A stretch of 64,000 nt of DNA from Morchella semilibera (Eukaryota; Ascomycota; Pezizomycetes; Pezizales; Morchellaceae), in contig CM018605.1 in assembly GCA_009192285.1 (NCBI GenBank), positions 1,574,530-1,638,529 on the forward strand, given 5' to 3'. A model generated the notes under the pieces. That model ran no database searches. It saw nothing but the letters and a program-made list of their open reading frames with translations, and was not told the DNA's origin. Shown one piece after another: positions 1 through 11,691 of this stretch; position 1 is the stretch's first letter, and each line of letters opens with the position of its first letter. A program made the position numbers and the translations under genes.

Positions 1-3000
1 ACGATCGTTGCAGTCTCGGAATAAAAATAAAAATTATATTAAAAGAAGGGGATCACGAGGGAGGGACAGTCTACTCTACAGAGAGGGGGTGAAAGGGCTG
101 AGTGCATACCTATGGTACTCTACTGTACCTACGTACGTACTGACAGTCTTAGATTATTTACATCCAGACGAGCGCCGTCCCTACATGATCATGATGTGTG
201 CAGTACACTATGGTCACTATCGTACTCATACTCCACCTTACATATCGACGTTCTAGAGTACCACTCTCAGGAACCCTGTCTATCCAGTAGTTTCTCCTCG
301 GACCTTCTGAAAACCCCAATCTCGTCAACGAATTCGCTATTATATACCTGTCCGTCAGTCACCTCCCGCCCTGCGCTTGACATAGGCAGTATGTTAATTC
401 GGCCCCTGCCCGGTTTCCCCCACCACTTGACAACGAGGCTCTAGACTTTTTTTTTTCTCGAGTGCGGGGTTGGACTTTTTTTTTTCTTTCTTTCTTTTTT
501 TTTTTTTGTTTTCCCTTTACCTGGTAAAGCCGGCTCTCCAATCGGAACCGCAGGGTGCGGCCCGCTTTATGTTACGATACAAAGCGGGCGTACTGCAACG
601 ATTTAATTTTTCTTTGTGCGAGCTGCTGCGAGCGCGATCAAAACAACGTCGACATTGACGACGACGTCAAGCTGGCTCTGATCTGCTTGGATCGGACGCT
701 TAGTCCGGCCTACGTTCCACACGGGACCTGGTCGTGGAGTGAAGAGGGGAACGGCTGAGGAAAGTTGTGATATCGGCGTCGTTGGCGGGGAGGTGGTGGG
801 AGGGGTGGAAGGTGGGAAACCTTTTTTTCTTTTCCCTTCACTTCCCATTCTACAATGCGTGTCGGTACCAAGTGATCGAGAGAAATGTTCCGATTCATGA
901 TCGGAGTCAATGTGGGACTGTCACGCAGCACCTTGGCGGGTTGATTGGGGGGGGAGGGGGGGAACTCTTCGGTCAAGAATTCTGACACGACGACAGTTGT
1001 CCGAGGGAGAGCCGAGAATATAGCCTGTAGTAGAACTACTCACTCTGCTGCTGCTGCTAATTCCCGAACAAGGGCCGAGTACCTACTACTGCGTATGTTT
1101 AGATGGACGACTGTATACTAGGGAGGTGAATTTGGCTTTGTTAGGTTTGTTACATTATGTCGCAGAGCTGGAGTTACTAACACATGGGAGCACTGGAGTG
1201 TGCGAGATGCGGGCGGTCGCTTTGCTGGCTTTTAACTGGGCACACCGGCGACACTGACAAACTTTTCGGACTTTGCTAGCTGGCCAGCTGATGGGTGGAC
1301 AGGTGCGGGTGTCTTCCTCTGTCGAAACGTGCCTGGCCGGTGCCGAGGGACATCTGATCATTGACCGTATGTCCACCGCTGGCCGGTCTGTGTGAATCAA
1401 GAGGACTAATTAAAACGGGCGTGGCAACATACTCCTCTTAGTTACGACATGGTAGAAACTCGTTTAATTAATTATTTGGGGTTCTGAATATACTCTTTTG
1501 TAGGCCCCAGGGTTAGGTTTCGGTGTTAACCCAGGCATTTGTTAGAATTATACCTACTCTATGATTACATAGCTAGAGCATACGGGATAATGGCTCGATC
1601 GTCAGGGATGCTGCATGCACACAACTCTATAGGTCTGAGCTCAGCTATCCCCGCGCGTGGATCTTGGATCTGGAACCCAGTGGCCCAACTTTCACTCCGT
1701 GATACCTAGTCTACGTCAAATAATATGAAGGCCCGCTCTAGATGGAAATTTATAGTGATCACACCTAGACTATATCACGTAGAGCATTATGGCGAAGATT
1801 AAGGTTGTGTTACTTGTTAGACTCCCATACCCAAACGCTGGTCATCAATATCAATACAGTCACTTCCGGTAGTCAATCATTATAGCACCTATATACCTAC
1901 ATGTACATATATACTTTTGGCCCCCAAAATTATAAACACCTACTCAGAACACCGAGGGTTAGGTTAGGTTATACCCCCCCCCCCTGAGTCCCCCACACCT
2001 GCATAAGCATAAACCAAACTCGCAAGATCGATCACCATCGTACTCACCTCCCAAAACAATCCCACCTGGGACGGTGTTGTCAAGCTGCCCGCGGCTCATG
2101 GAGGAGCTCTGACCTGCACCCTGACGGCATCGAGATAATGAAGCTTTCTTTCTAATCTAATCGTTGCTATGCATGCAATATATGCAGTGAATCGCGGGGT
2201 GGAGCCGGGGAGGGGGGCGGGGAATTAAAACGAATGGATCTATGGCTTGGCGGGTGATTGTCCCCGGATCTAAAGATATGTACCTACTCTGTTATGGGGC
2301 CCCTGCCCACTCTGCCTGGCTGGGGCAGAGATCGTGGCTGGAGCCGAGTGATGCGGGATGACGCTTCCAGCTACCTCCTATCCTCGTTACCGGGCCGGTA
2401 TCGCTAGGCTCTGGTCTGGGAGTTCGTTGCCGCTAGTGCTACACTTTGTACCAAACATATTCGCCCAAGAATCCGGGAGGCCGACGCAAGGGTTTTTGTC
2501 CTGTGCACAGTTCCGCGGTGGGCCATGGGGAAGGTTATTCTTTTTGGAGGGAGGGGTAGGAGGAGGAGGCTGGCCGAGGTGTGGATGCAGAAACCCTAGC
2601 CCAGTATCACGTGTAATAAATCATGAGGTGTCACTCGGTACGGTAAGGTGGGGGTGGTTGATTGATTGAGGAGTGGGGGGGCGGTGCGGGGTTTTTAGTA
2701 TGGATCTTGGAATTGATTTTTTCTCTTTATTCTGCGTGTGGTGGGTGGTGGCTTGCCTTTGGGTACGTGGCTCTTTATGTTAGAGGTTGTTTGTCTTGAC
2801 TCTTGGTTTGTAGTCTTTTTGTATTTGGCCTGGTGATTGGCCTGTGGACCTGTTTTTGATCTCCTTAGCCACTGACTTTTGGAACTTTGCTTTCGGACCA
2901 CAGTATTTGCTTTTGTCAAGTCTCAAAACGTGCCTACGGCACAGATTTGAATATAGCCTGAGGTCCCTATGCCATCACATCGGACAAAATAAACTGGTTT

Positions 3001-3779
3001 TCCGGGTCCCCCAAATCTACATATCATGGAATGGGCTTATATCTAGCTATGGAGATCGAGCCGTCCATATATATGGCCGGGTGGTTGTAACCGTGGTACT
3101 ACTACCAAGTCATATCACATCACTCGATATTCTCAACTCAGGTTAGGATCGGATTTATTTATTTCAGGGTTAGACTTGGTTGGGTGTAATTACTGTACTC
3201 ATACCAAGCTGTAGGAAAGTGTGACGCCAGAGGGGGTTGGGTAGCTGTCATGATCGAAGGGTGTGCACTGAACATTTGTAGTAAATGCTTGGTGAGAAAT
3301 CCGGACACTATGACAAGTGGCTGGATACCCTCGAATAATAGGGAGAGACTATGTTGCTCTTCCCTATACGTTAACCACGATGGTGCGCAAGTCAGTTCCT
3401 TTGGTATCCACCCAACATCCATCCAACCCACCCACACCCACCTAAACACCATGCCCATTGAGTCCTTCCAATCAGTCAATAGGGAGGACCCTATATTCAG
3501 ATTGTGCCAAGGGGTTGTGAATACCCCCAGTTCCATACATCCCCCTTCCCATCCTCCCTTGCGGGCTTTACCGTGTATCGTGGCGCTCACCGTCTAGATC
3601 TTATGTGTATACCTTGCCTGGGATCCCTATACACCTTCTGTCGGTACCACATATCTGCCCCCTCGTCCCATACCACCATATTCTGTGCTGCCAACACACA
3701 GAGGTTTAACCATTGCTACCTGCTGTTGGTTGGCTCCACTCAAACAATTGCCTAATCGCTTCCTCCCACCCCTTAGCTA
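1..3779. other. gene-free stretch, low-complexity tracts
   Basis: No open frame here has recognisable protein features, codon bias or a convincing splice pattern. I see T-rich tracts near 447-515, a short GCT microsatellite near 1050, G tracts at 947-962, an 11-C run at 1974-1984, and short telomere-like GGTTAGG motifs near 1510 and 1958. The longest frame (3159-3590, minus) resembles no family I know and is probably chance. Confidence 0.6.
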
Positions 3780-4193
3780 TTGCCGGGTTACAAAAATAAC
3801 TACGCACCCCAATTTGTATGAAAAACAACTTCATTTGAGGGTATATTGTCCGGATATACCACCATAAGGTTCATAACATCTTCAGATTGCTAGGAATACA
3901 GCCATATACCTATCACAACTACATCCCATATGGTTGTGGAATGGTGAGTTTTCGAACTGAGCCTTTTTTGTTAGCAACCCACATAGCAACCATACAAAGC
4001 TCAACAGATTTGGCAGTGTAACATCACAAATACACAAGGTATTAGTAATATAACCATATATCCATAATTCCCGAGTTTGAGAGTTGTAGTACTAGCATGA
4101 AATTTAGAGTGGAATTTGTAGAGAAGATGCCCTCGGGAGGCGTTGTTTTTTCCATATAAATTGAGGTGCGTAGTTATTTCTGTAACCCGGCAA
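3780..4193. repeat. inverted-repeat element, MITE-like, about 414 bp
   Basis: The first and last roughly 50 bases are imperfect inverted copies. Both read inward TTGCCGGGTTAC, then an AAATAACTACGCACC block, then an A-rich stretch. The interior has no gene. A non-autonomous DNA transposon is the simplest reading. The target duplication is unclear, so the family is not assigned. Confidence 0.6.
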
Positions 4194-6169
4194 CATCTAC
4201 GATAAAATATGGGATGGCGATCAGGGCCTGTGGGGGGTTCGGTTTGTCCCGGGCTCCCAATTTTGCAGCTTAGCCTCTCCGAGCGCTTCGTGGATCTTGC
4301 AAGGGTCCTGATCTTCGCTCTGGGTTTATCTTTACCTACCCTGGGTCTGCGAATTGTCACTGGAGTCTCTTAAGCTTTTTTGGTTTTGCCTACAGCGCCT
4401 CTTTTGGCTCTCTCCGGCCGCCCCTCCTCCTGCCCCCCCCCCCCCCCGAGCTGCTTCATCCTCAGTCTATATGCGGGTGACCTCCCCCACCCCCTTTCTC
4501 TAGCTTACATGTAGCTACAGAATCTCCTTCGACCCACAGGCTCGGCCGAGTCCAGGTCCCTTTTTTGATCTTGTTTCTGTGTTTCTTTCGCCCCCCCCCC
4601 TCCCCCGCCTTCTCTCCCCGGGGCCCGTATGTTTAAAGCTCATGCTCCCCGAACCCCCCCCCCCCGGGGCCGGTCTTTGAGCCCCTTATATCCCTGGAGC
4701 TCTCCCTCCCCGTACGTAGGCGTATGTACATTCTCAGGACACAAACCAGGCTCTACGGCTCTGCATTTGCACAACCCGACCTTTCTGTTAAGGGTACATC
4801 CCTAACCTTTCTTTTCTTCAGTTTACCAAAACCCGCCAAACGCCCTCAAAAACCGGCGACATCATCAACCCACCTAGAACCCCCCTAAGCCCGCACCTCT
4901 ACCACCGGGCGGTGTATGTTTGCATCTACACACTCCCACGGCCTCTTGCATGCCGGCCCCCGTCAATGATCGAAATGCCGGAAATCCTGGTAGCCCTCGA
5001 TCGGGGGAGGATATCCCAAAGCAGGGGCTGAGGTTACCTCAGATAGGGAAACAATCAATCCTTTTTTTTTTAAAAAAAAAAAAATATAATTTCATTGTTT
5101 CTGGGCAATACAAGAATATCGCACGTAGCCAACGCTAGAAGCAATCAATCTTGGCCTCTCTCTATATATGTATATTGGTTTCAACCCTAACCCTTGTAGT
5201 ACATTGCTGGGTTTTTAGGTTATCCCTAGACACATACGGAATCGATGCCATTAATTGCCCAGCACCGTATCTCGATCTTGTCAATATCGGTTGGTAATGA
5301 TTGCATGTATTTACATTGGAGAAGACTTGTTCCTTCTCGAGCTCTGGCGCAATGGGAGGGAGCTTGTTAACCACCCGTCCTCTTTCTCCTCCGGATCAAT
5401 CACTCGAGTATAGTTCACCAGTTCTAGGTGTTTCGCTCAGGATAATAGCTCTCAAGAGTTTCAGTTAGGTTGGATTTATGTAGCAGTCTAGATGGATAAT
5501 ACGGAAACTTCACCAAGATAAAGTAAAACCTAACCCTATGCCCAAAAGGCAGAATAAACCCGGAGGTATCGCTCGCCTAATGGGGGATAGATTGAGCCTC
5601 TACATCTGTAATACTCCAGTCTCAACATTCGTCACTGCGGCTACTGCGTCTGGGTTTCGATCTTGTCGGGGCTTCCTAAGTTTGCGATCGATACTGCTGG
5701 GTTTGTCCTTAATTTTATTGGGGCTCCGGGAATAATACATGGTAGAAATGGCGCATCAATTGAAATAGGAGGTTTTCGTGTTCAACGCTGGAAAAAGTCT
5801 CGGACTGCCCGGAAAAACTGCTGTATTGCATCTCCCAAAAGAACTAAATACCTCGCGCCCATACCCGTCACCACCCTCCGTATTTCTCCACCCAAATGCC
5901 GTATTTCGAACTCGGGGCGCTACACCCACAACCATCCTGTCAGCCACAACAGTCAAATCAAAGGGGTGTGTGTAGGTTTGTAGGTGTATGCAAGTGCTTA
6001 CCTATCGCTGAAGACGTAACCGCGGCTCGTTTCAACCAGTTAATGCGCAGACAGACAAGTTTTTCTTTTTTTTTCTTTTTTTTTTTAGCCGTTATATATA
6101 TTATCGATTAGGTAGGTATAAGATGTATGTGAACTGAGGGGAAAGTTTCGTAATTGGTGGTCCGAAGAA
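4194..6169. other. gene-free stretch with poly-C cluster
   Basis: No gene was recognised. Three long C runs (15 at 4433-4447, 10 at 4591-4600, 12 at 4654-4665) lie in a pyrimidine-rich stretch. A T10-A13 fold-back lies near 5062-5084 and a T-rich tract near 6060-6086. Small frames at 5538-6111 look random. Confidence 0.55.
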
Positions 6170-6334
6170 CTATTTTGAGACTGGCTTGACGGTGGTAAAT
6201 TTCGTCGGGTTCTTGTCGGCGAAGCGGCCCATCATTGTGGCATTAATGGCGTAGCAGAGGCCCACGTACGCGACGGCCGCGCCGGCGACGGCAAGGACGG
6301 TTTGCGTAGAGGAGAGTTCCGAGATTAGTTCCAT
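6170..6334 (-). CDS. small single-span membrane protein, 54 aa
   Basis: This 54-residue frame begins MELISELSST and ends TVKPVSK before a TAG stop. Residues about 12-31 form one hydrophobic span (VLAVAGAAVAYVGLCYAI), followed by a short polar, basic tail containing RFADKNPTKF. Codons are strongly GC-ending (GCC, GTC, GGC) against an AT-rich surround, which argues for selection. The start has a good fungal context (CAATCAATGG). Upstream is a long pyrimidine/CA-rich leader typical of constitutively expressed fungal genes. Size and layout resemble small accessory subunits of mitochondrial or ER membrane complexes, but I recognise no specific family. It could also be an exon of a larger gene, though no splice acceptor is evident before the ATG. 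Confidence 0.6.
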   Translation of the reverse strand: MELISELSSTQTVLAVAGAAVAYVGLCYAINATMMGRFADKNPTKFTTVKPVSK

Positions 6335-6484
6335 TGATTGTATAGTGGAGCGTGAGGTGTGTGTGAGGAGGAGGAGGAGGAGGAGGAGGAAGAGGATGGG
6401 TGAGGCGTTGTGAGGTTCGTGAGGTGTGTTAGAGGAGAGGTGGTTGGTGGTGGATGGTGGGTGTGAGAGAGGTTATATGGTAGT
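6335..6484 (-). promoter_or_regulatory. pyrimidine-rich 5' leader with CTC repeat
   Basis: Read on the minus strand, this stretch is almost only C, T and A, with a (CTC)n microsatellite at about 6366-6392, ending directly at the ATG of the 54-aa gene. Such CT-rich leaders are common core-promoter elements in filamentous fungi. Confidence 0.5.
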
Positions 6485-8016
6485 AAGGTAGGGGGACCAA
6501 GCCTGATTAGTATTCGGGGGGAGGACACTCGCCGTGGGCTGATATGCGGCTGTTGGCTCTCCGGGTGGTGTAATTGGACGTAGGGAGGAATCCCTACATA
6601 GGATTGTTGAGCTGTTGCTGTTTAGTTCTAACAGTATTGGTTCAATTGTATTTGGGGAAACAGAATACATCAAATACATATACATAGAACCTCTCAATCC
6701 CCAAAATTTTCAATTCTAGCTCATGGAAAACCCGGCACTGAGAATGATTGAATCGAACCTCTCGCAAGATTAGATGTCTATGTAGCTTCTACCCCCTATT
6801 ACATAATCCACACTAACTAGGCGCCAATGATCGACGTTAAAAATTTACCAGGAGAGAATTAGCGCGCTAATTAAAAGTCTTCTGATTTTCTAGAAGAGAT
6901 GGGACCAGGTTTTGGGGTAATGGCGTTATGTGTGGTTGGAGCTTATTTATTTGCGTGTTCGTGTTCATGCTACATGGAGTGATTACCCCCTACTCGCGCC
7001 TGCTGGTTTGAAGCTGCTCAATGAACTGTGGCGAGCGATCCTTGTCTGAGCGGCTTTAATCCTGCAGCGCGAGTATATTGAGCCATCTTGGATCTTGAAT
7101 TTACTTAGCAGAGTAGAGAGAGCTCATGGGGAGATATAGGTGATAATGTAAGCTATAGCTTATGGCGGGGTAAAAAGCCTTACATGTATGTTTATAACAC
7201 CGTGATCAAACAACATGCAAGTACATGTAGAGCGGGGATAGGGACAGATGGAGCTGTGGAGAAGTTATTAATCCACATACGGCCTAGCTCGCGATTGGGC
7301 TAGTAAACACCCATACCAAGGTTGGACGGCGAGTGATTTCTCGTGAACGTAGGCGCTGCTCATACAAGTATGTACTACTGCTACATACTTAATCAAGCTA
7401 CATGTAGTGTATTCTATCTGCGTAAAAGCACAGATACTTATATGCAACTCAATCAAGTGGTAGCTCCCTGGTGATAGTTTCCTCGACCCCTCTTCCTAAC
7501 TCTACATGTAGTCAGATACCAATACCTAAAGGAGCGAGGTTGAGGTTAGACTAGGCATTTACTTAACATAGACGGGCCTTAGACTTGGGCCGCTGTGGGA
7601 GTCGACAAGGACAGTTGAAAAAAAGGCCAATCTCAGGAGTAGGGGAATATAAAGTATACGGCTACCGACTTCTGTCTCGGATCTCTATATCTATGCGCGT
7701 CTACTCTAGCGAGAATGCTTGGGTACGATCTCTGTGGGCTCTTGGCAGGAAACCTGTGAAGGCTGATCAATCCACCTTCACATGTTAGACTACATTCTGG
7801 GGAAAGAGACAGCTGAGATGCGTGTCTCATGCAAGTCACGAAAACTTCGGATCCAGGCGTGCTGATAGGTAGGTCAATATCAATAGGTACTCGAAGCAGG
7901 CAAGAGGTGCCCGAATATGCAAGTCTTGAGATGCAATTCTTATTGGATTAAAAGAGGGAAGTACACCAATTCAGTGCAGCTGCACTTTCAGGTACTTGTT
8001 ACCTGTCGCGAGTACT
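6485..8016. other. gene-free stretch
   Basis: Nothing gene-like was recognised. Four of the twelve TACATGTA octamers lie here (7181, 7222, 7399, 7503). A degenerate tRNA-like B box occurs near 6750 on the minus strand (see rejected list). Confidence 0.5.
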
Positions 8017-8147
8017 AGTACTGTCGTTCACTGGGTGTTGACGGACACTGGGTGTTGGAACAAGCCAAAAGAGAGACAGCCAAGCCAAGTTTTGCCTGCA
8101 ATCCGTCAACACCCAGTACCCGTCAAAACCCCGTGAACGACAGTACT
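8017..8147. repeat. fold-back inverted repeat, 131 bp
   Basis: The outer 15 bases are perfect inverted copies (AGTACTGTCGTTCAC at 8017-8031, its complement at 8133-8147). Inside, both arms carry two tandem GGGTGTTGACGG-like units, extending the stem to about 42 bases around a 44-base loop. It has no coding content. Confidence 0.65.
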
Positions 8148-8255
8148 TTCCTGACGTTTGGGAAATGGGCCACTATTGCATACCATACTAGATTTTGGAC
8201 TTGGCGCGTATTTGTATGGCATGCAATAGCGGTCATTTTTCCAAACGTCAGGAAA
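8147..8255. repeat. short MITE-like hairpin, 109 bp
   Basis: The arms of about 41 bases start TTTCCTGACGTTTGG and reappear inverted at 8214-8255 with roughly five differences. The loop is about 27 bases. It abuts the preceding fold-back exactly, so the two may be one compound insertion. Confidence 0.65.
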
Positions 8256-8740
8256 CTACGAGTAGACTACCAGGGTATCTCTGGGAGCAGTTCAGAGCTT
8301 TCTTTTTTTTTCAAAAATGTGTGTATTCCCTGCCTGAAATGAACACCAAAGTTGAAATCAATAACCTGATGTTAAATTTGAATTTTCTGTTAGATACTTA
8401 AGTATTCTCTCCGCTGTTAATGCCGAGGTTCTTACCCCATTTACCATAACACCCGATCGTGCTGTGGCCTTATATCTCACAAAGAGGCCATGCGCAAAAG
8501 CCGTATGGAATGATCCGTATTTGTATGTGGTAAGTCTGAACCAAGGCGGTTTTGCGTGATGCCCGATGGAGAAACTTTGATCCTGAGCCAATAGTATCTG
8601 CATTGATTAATTGATTACATTTATCTGAATAAGTTAATACATAGTACATACATATATTTAACCTCCACACTACATAAAATATCGTGCAACATTTAATACC
8701 AACTTCATGTCCCGTCTCTGAACCCTGCTATCTGTTGCCA

Positions 8741-8750
8741 CTATATATAG
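8741..8750 (+). promoter_or_regulatory. TATA box of the P450 gene
   Basis: CTATATATAG lies about 140 bases before the chosen ATG, a plausible core promoter given a leader of about 100 nt. Confidence 0.4.
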
Positions 8751-8885
8751 AGACTATAACCTGAATCTGGACACAGATTTGGGCAACCAAATTGGTTTTC
8801 CATACTCTATTGCCCAGCAAGCACCGCGACACGAAGAACACCACAATCCAAGGTGCCATTACAGCTTCCCAGACCAATAATAACA

Positions 8886-10815
8886 ATGAACTTCCTAGCT
8901 ACCTCAATCTGCCTCATTCTTCTACTCCTGGCCCGCTCGTTCATCCTCTTCCAGGACAGTCTTCGCGCGGCCAAGAAAACTAGCCTCCCCTACGTCTGCC
9001 TACCTCTTTTTGCGGACGGCCCCTTCTTCAGATTTCTACAGCCGTTCTTCCACTTCGTGCTGACCTGTATCCCGGCCCGTGCCTTAGAGAAGCTAGACCA
9101 CACCGTGAATCTAGGCTTCTATCTCAAGGACTGGCGGTTCAAGGCAAAGTACGAGATGCATAGGAGGCTGGGGGATGTCTTCCTGATTGTGTCGCCGGGG
9201 GTCATATCGCTAGAGGTGGCGGATCCACAGGTGTGTGCTCAGGTGGTGGATCGGAGGACGGACTTTATCAAGAACTCTGCCATCTATTGTGCGTGGTCTT
9301 GCCTGACTAGCGAGAATATTATATATATATTATTTACTGAACTGACTGTTATCTGCTTTCAGCCGTAATGCGCATATTTGGCCGCAACATTGTCGAGGTA
9401 CCTGATCTTAAATCGAGGAAGTTATAGTTGACAGGTACTAAACTTTAGTAGTCCACGGGTGAGACCTGGAAAAGACACCGCAGGGCAATTACGCCGCAGT
9501 ACAATGATGCTATGCACAGCTTTGTCTGGGACCAGTCTACCCTTCTAGCAAGGGAGATGCTTTCAGAGTGGAAACATGTAAAAGATACAGAGACGATCTT
9601 TGAAGAGCCATACACTTCGCGTGAATCCAGAGACCTGGGAACACTGGCCCACCGCATCGTAATGTCTTCCAGTAAGTTGTTATAAGACGCAGCTTCCAAC
9701 ATATATACATTCTAACCGTTCTAGTGTTCAACACCCCTCTAACATTCCGAGGAGGCGTGACTCCAGAGGGCATAGAGATCTCTGAATTCTCCGACTCGAT
9801 GAAGATCATCGTTGCAAACATCGTCTTCGAGGCACTAGTGCCCCGTCTCCTCTGGCCGTTTTTCCCAAGATTCCAGCATGTGCTAGCGGCCGCCACCCAC
9901 CTCGACTCGTATCTCATAAAGCTGATGGACGGAAGCACAGGCGAAAAGAGCGAGCACGATTCCCCTATAAAATTCAGCGTGCTGGATGGTCTGAGGAAGG
10001 CGCTGGTGCCGCTGGGCACCGTGCCAGGGTATGGCCAACTGTCGCTCAGCGAGGTTATGGGAAACATGTTTATATTGAACTTGGCCGGTACAGGCACTGT
10101 GTCTGACACCATACACTTCGCGATGATCCTGCTTGCGCTCCACCCTGAAGTGCAGTCTTGGATCACAGAGGAGCTGGACCAGGTCGTGGCCGAGCACGGC
10201 CACGAGTGGAAGTACCAAAAAGTGTATCCCAAGCTACTCCGGCTCTCTTGCCTTATGGTAAGTCCATTACCAGCCAGCCCTTTAAGTCCCTAACCCCCAT
10301 CTCACCCGGGCTGGTCTGACCCTACCTCACAGATGGAAACCGTCCGCCTCTTCCCCCCCGTTATCATGCTCCCCAAGGTCACCAACGCTGGCCCCCAAAC
10401 CATCACCTACCAAAATCACACCTATACTCTCCCGCAGAACACCATGATCGGGCTCTCCTCCGCCGCAATTCAATACAACCCCGCTGCCTGGGGCCCCGAC
10501 GCCGCCGTCTTCCGCCCTGCCCGGTGGCTCTCCGACGACGCCCAGTCGCTCCGGCCCGAGCCTGTAGATGGCTGCTTCGTCGGCTTCAGCCGGGGGTCCA
10601 GGAAGTGTCTCGGGAGGCGCTTTGCAGGGGCCGAGTTCACTGCGGTCATGGCCGAGGGCCTCCGCAGGTGTAGGGTCGAGCTGGCGCCGGAGGGGCCAGA
10701 GGAGACGGAGCAGATGATGAGGGAGAGGGCATTGAGGGCGCTGGAGAACAGCACGTCGCTTTTTACGTTGCATGCTGGGGGGAGGGTGCGGTTGAGGTTT
10801 GTGGATAGGTTTTAG
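8886..10815 (+). CDS. cytochrome P450 monooxygenase, five exons
   Basis: This is a microsomal-type P450, a haem-thiolate oxygenase that takes electrons from NADPH-P450 reductase at the ER; its substrate is unknown. My exon model is 8886-9288, 9363-9397, 9452-9671, 9725-10257 and 10333-10815, giving 557 aa, usual for fungal P450s. The introns are 53-75 nt with GT..AG ends, and intron 2 has a TACTAA-like branch site. Residues about 1-22 form the N-terminal membrane anchor. A C-helix WKRHRR motif lies in exon 3, the ExxR motif at 399-402 (ETVR), and the haem loop FSRGSRKCLG at 482-491 with the thiolate Cys489. The I-helix reads AGTGTVSDT (340-348), so the acidic residue usual before the conserved Thr is Gly. 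No biosynthetic partner genes lie beside it. The ATG at 8886 was chosen because it starts the anchor. Function may be secondary metabolism or detoxification. Confidence 0.88.
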
Positions 10816-11691
10816 TACTACTTTATAAATAGATACTAGTATTGAGATATTTAGCGAAAAATTTAATTACCCTAGTTTCTCGTTTTTGATTTTTCAGCTA
10901 GTTAACTGTATGCTAAGAATTTGAAAAGAAATTCAAACCCGGATCGACTACCCGTATATATACCCCGATACTAAAAAACTGAAGGTATGTTTAGTAGCTA
11001 TGTACCTTAGGGTATACAAGTACAGCCACTACTACATACAAGCCTGTCAATGAAGCAATTTACGTGTAGGCCCTGTACTGCTATGTTAGATCTAGCCATA
11101 CATACAAACCAGAACCTCACTCCCGAGTAAAACCCGACGCCTACGCGAGCTGTGATACATGTACCTACATTGCATCCAACTTCTCAGAAAGCTAACCTAG
11201 CCATGAGATCAGGAAATGGAGATGATCCGGATTATTATTTCGGAATTACTCATATGAAGATCTAGAGGATCCTGGGTGCGCGGGTGTAATCATAGTGTAT
11301 CACTCGACACATGTCCTGCTATATGTCAACAAATTCTTGGCAATACTCGGTGAAGACTTTCGCTAATAGTAGAAAAAAGGGAACAGCTCTGAGCACCCAT
11401 TCATTCACAGTCGACCTCAAAGTGAGATAAGATAGAAAATACCCGGTCATCTGTACAATTTATTTCGTGGCCGTAACCATACATCGTTGTCGTCGTCCTC
11501 ATCATGAACATCACCCTTCACCAAAGAAACAAAAAAAAAGTAACTACAAGGAAAGAAGCCAAAAAAAAAGAGAAAAATGGGAGGAAAGAGAAGGAACGGT
11601 ATATAATCACTAAACGAAACTCCCCCTCACAAACCCAACATATCAATCATATAATCTCACTCGCACGATATTTCCCTTGTGGTACAGCACA
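10816..11691. other. gene-free intergenic region between convergent genes
   Basis: This lies between the ends of the convergent P450 and beta-glucosidase genes and holds their presumed 3' ends. It is AT-rich, with A-rich tracts at about 11529-11580. One TACATGTA lies at 11156. No gene was seen. Confidence 0.6.

Noticed and set aside
1950-1966. GGTTAGG repeats suggesting telomere proximity
   Set aside because: Only two or three units here and single motifs elsewhere; no true TTAGGG array.
3159-3590. 143-aa minus-strand frame
   Set aside because: Unbiased composition, overlapped by an equally long frame on the other strand, no motif.
5663-5983. 106-aa plus-strand frame
   Set aside because: Shadowed by several overlapping frames on both strands; no domain or codon signal.
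6731-6832. tRNA-like sequence on the minus strand with a GGTTCGATTC B box and a TAGTTAGTGTGG A-box-like stretch
   Set aside because: Acceptor and T-stem pairing are poor and no convincing anticodon arm forms; at most a tRNA-derived relic.
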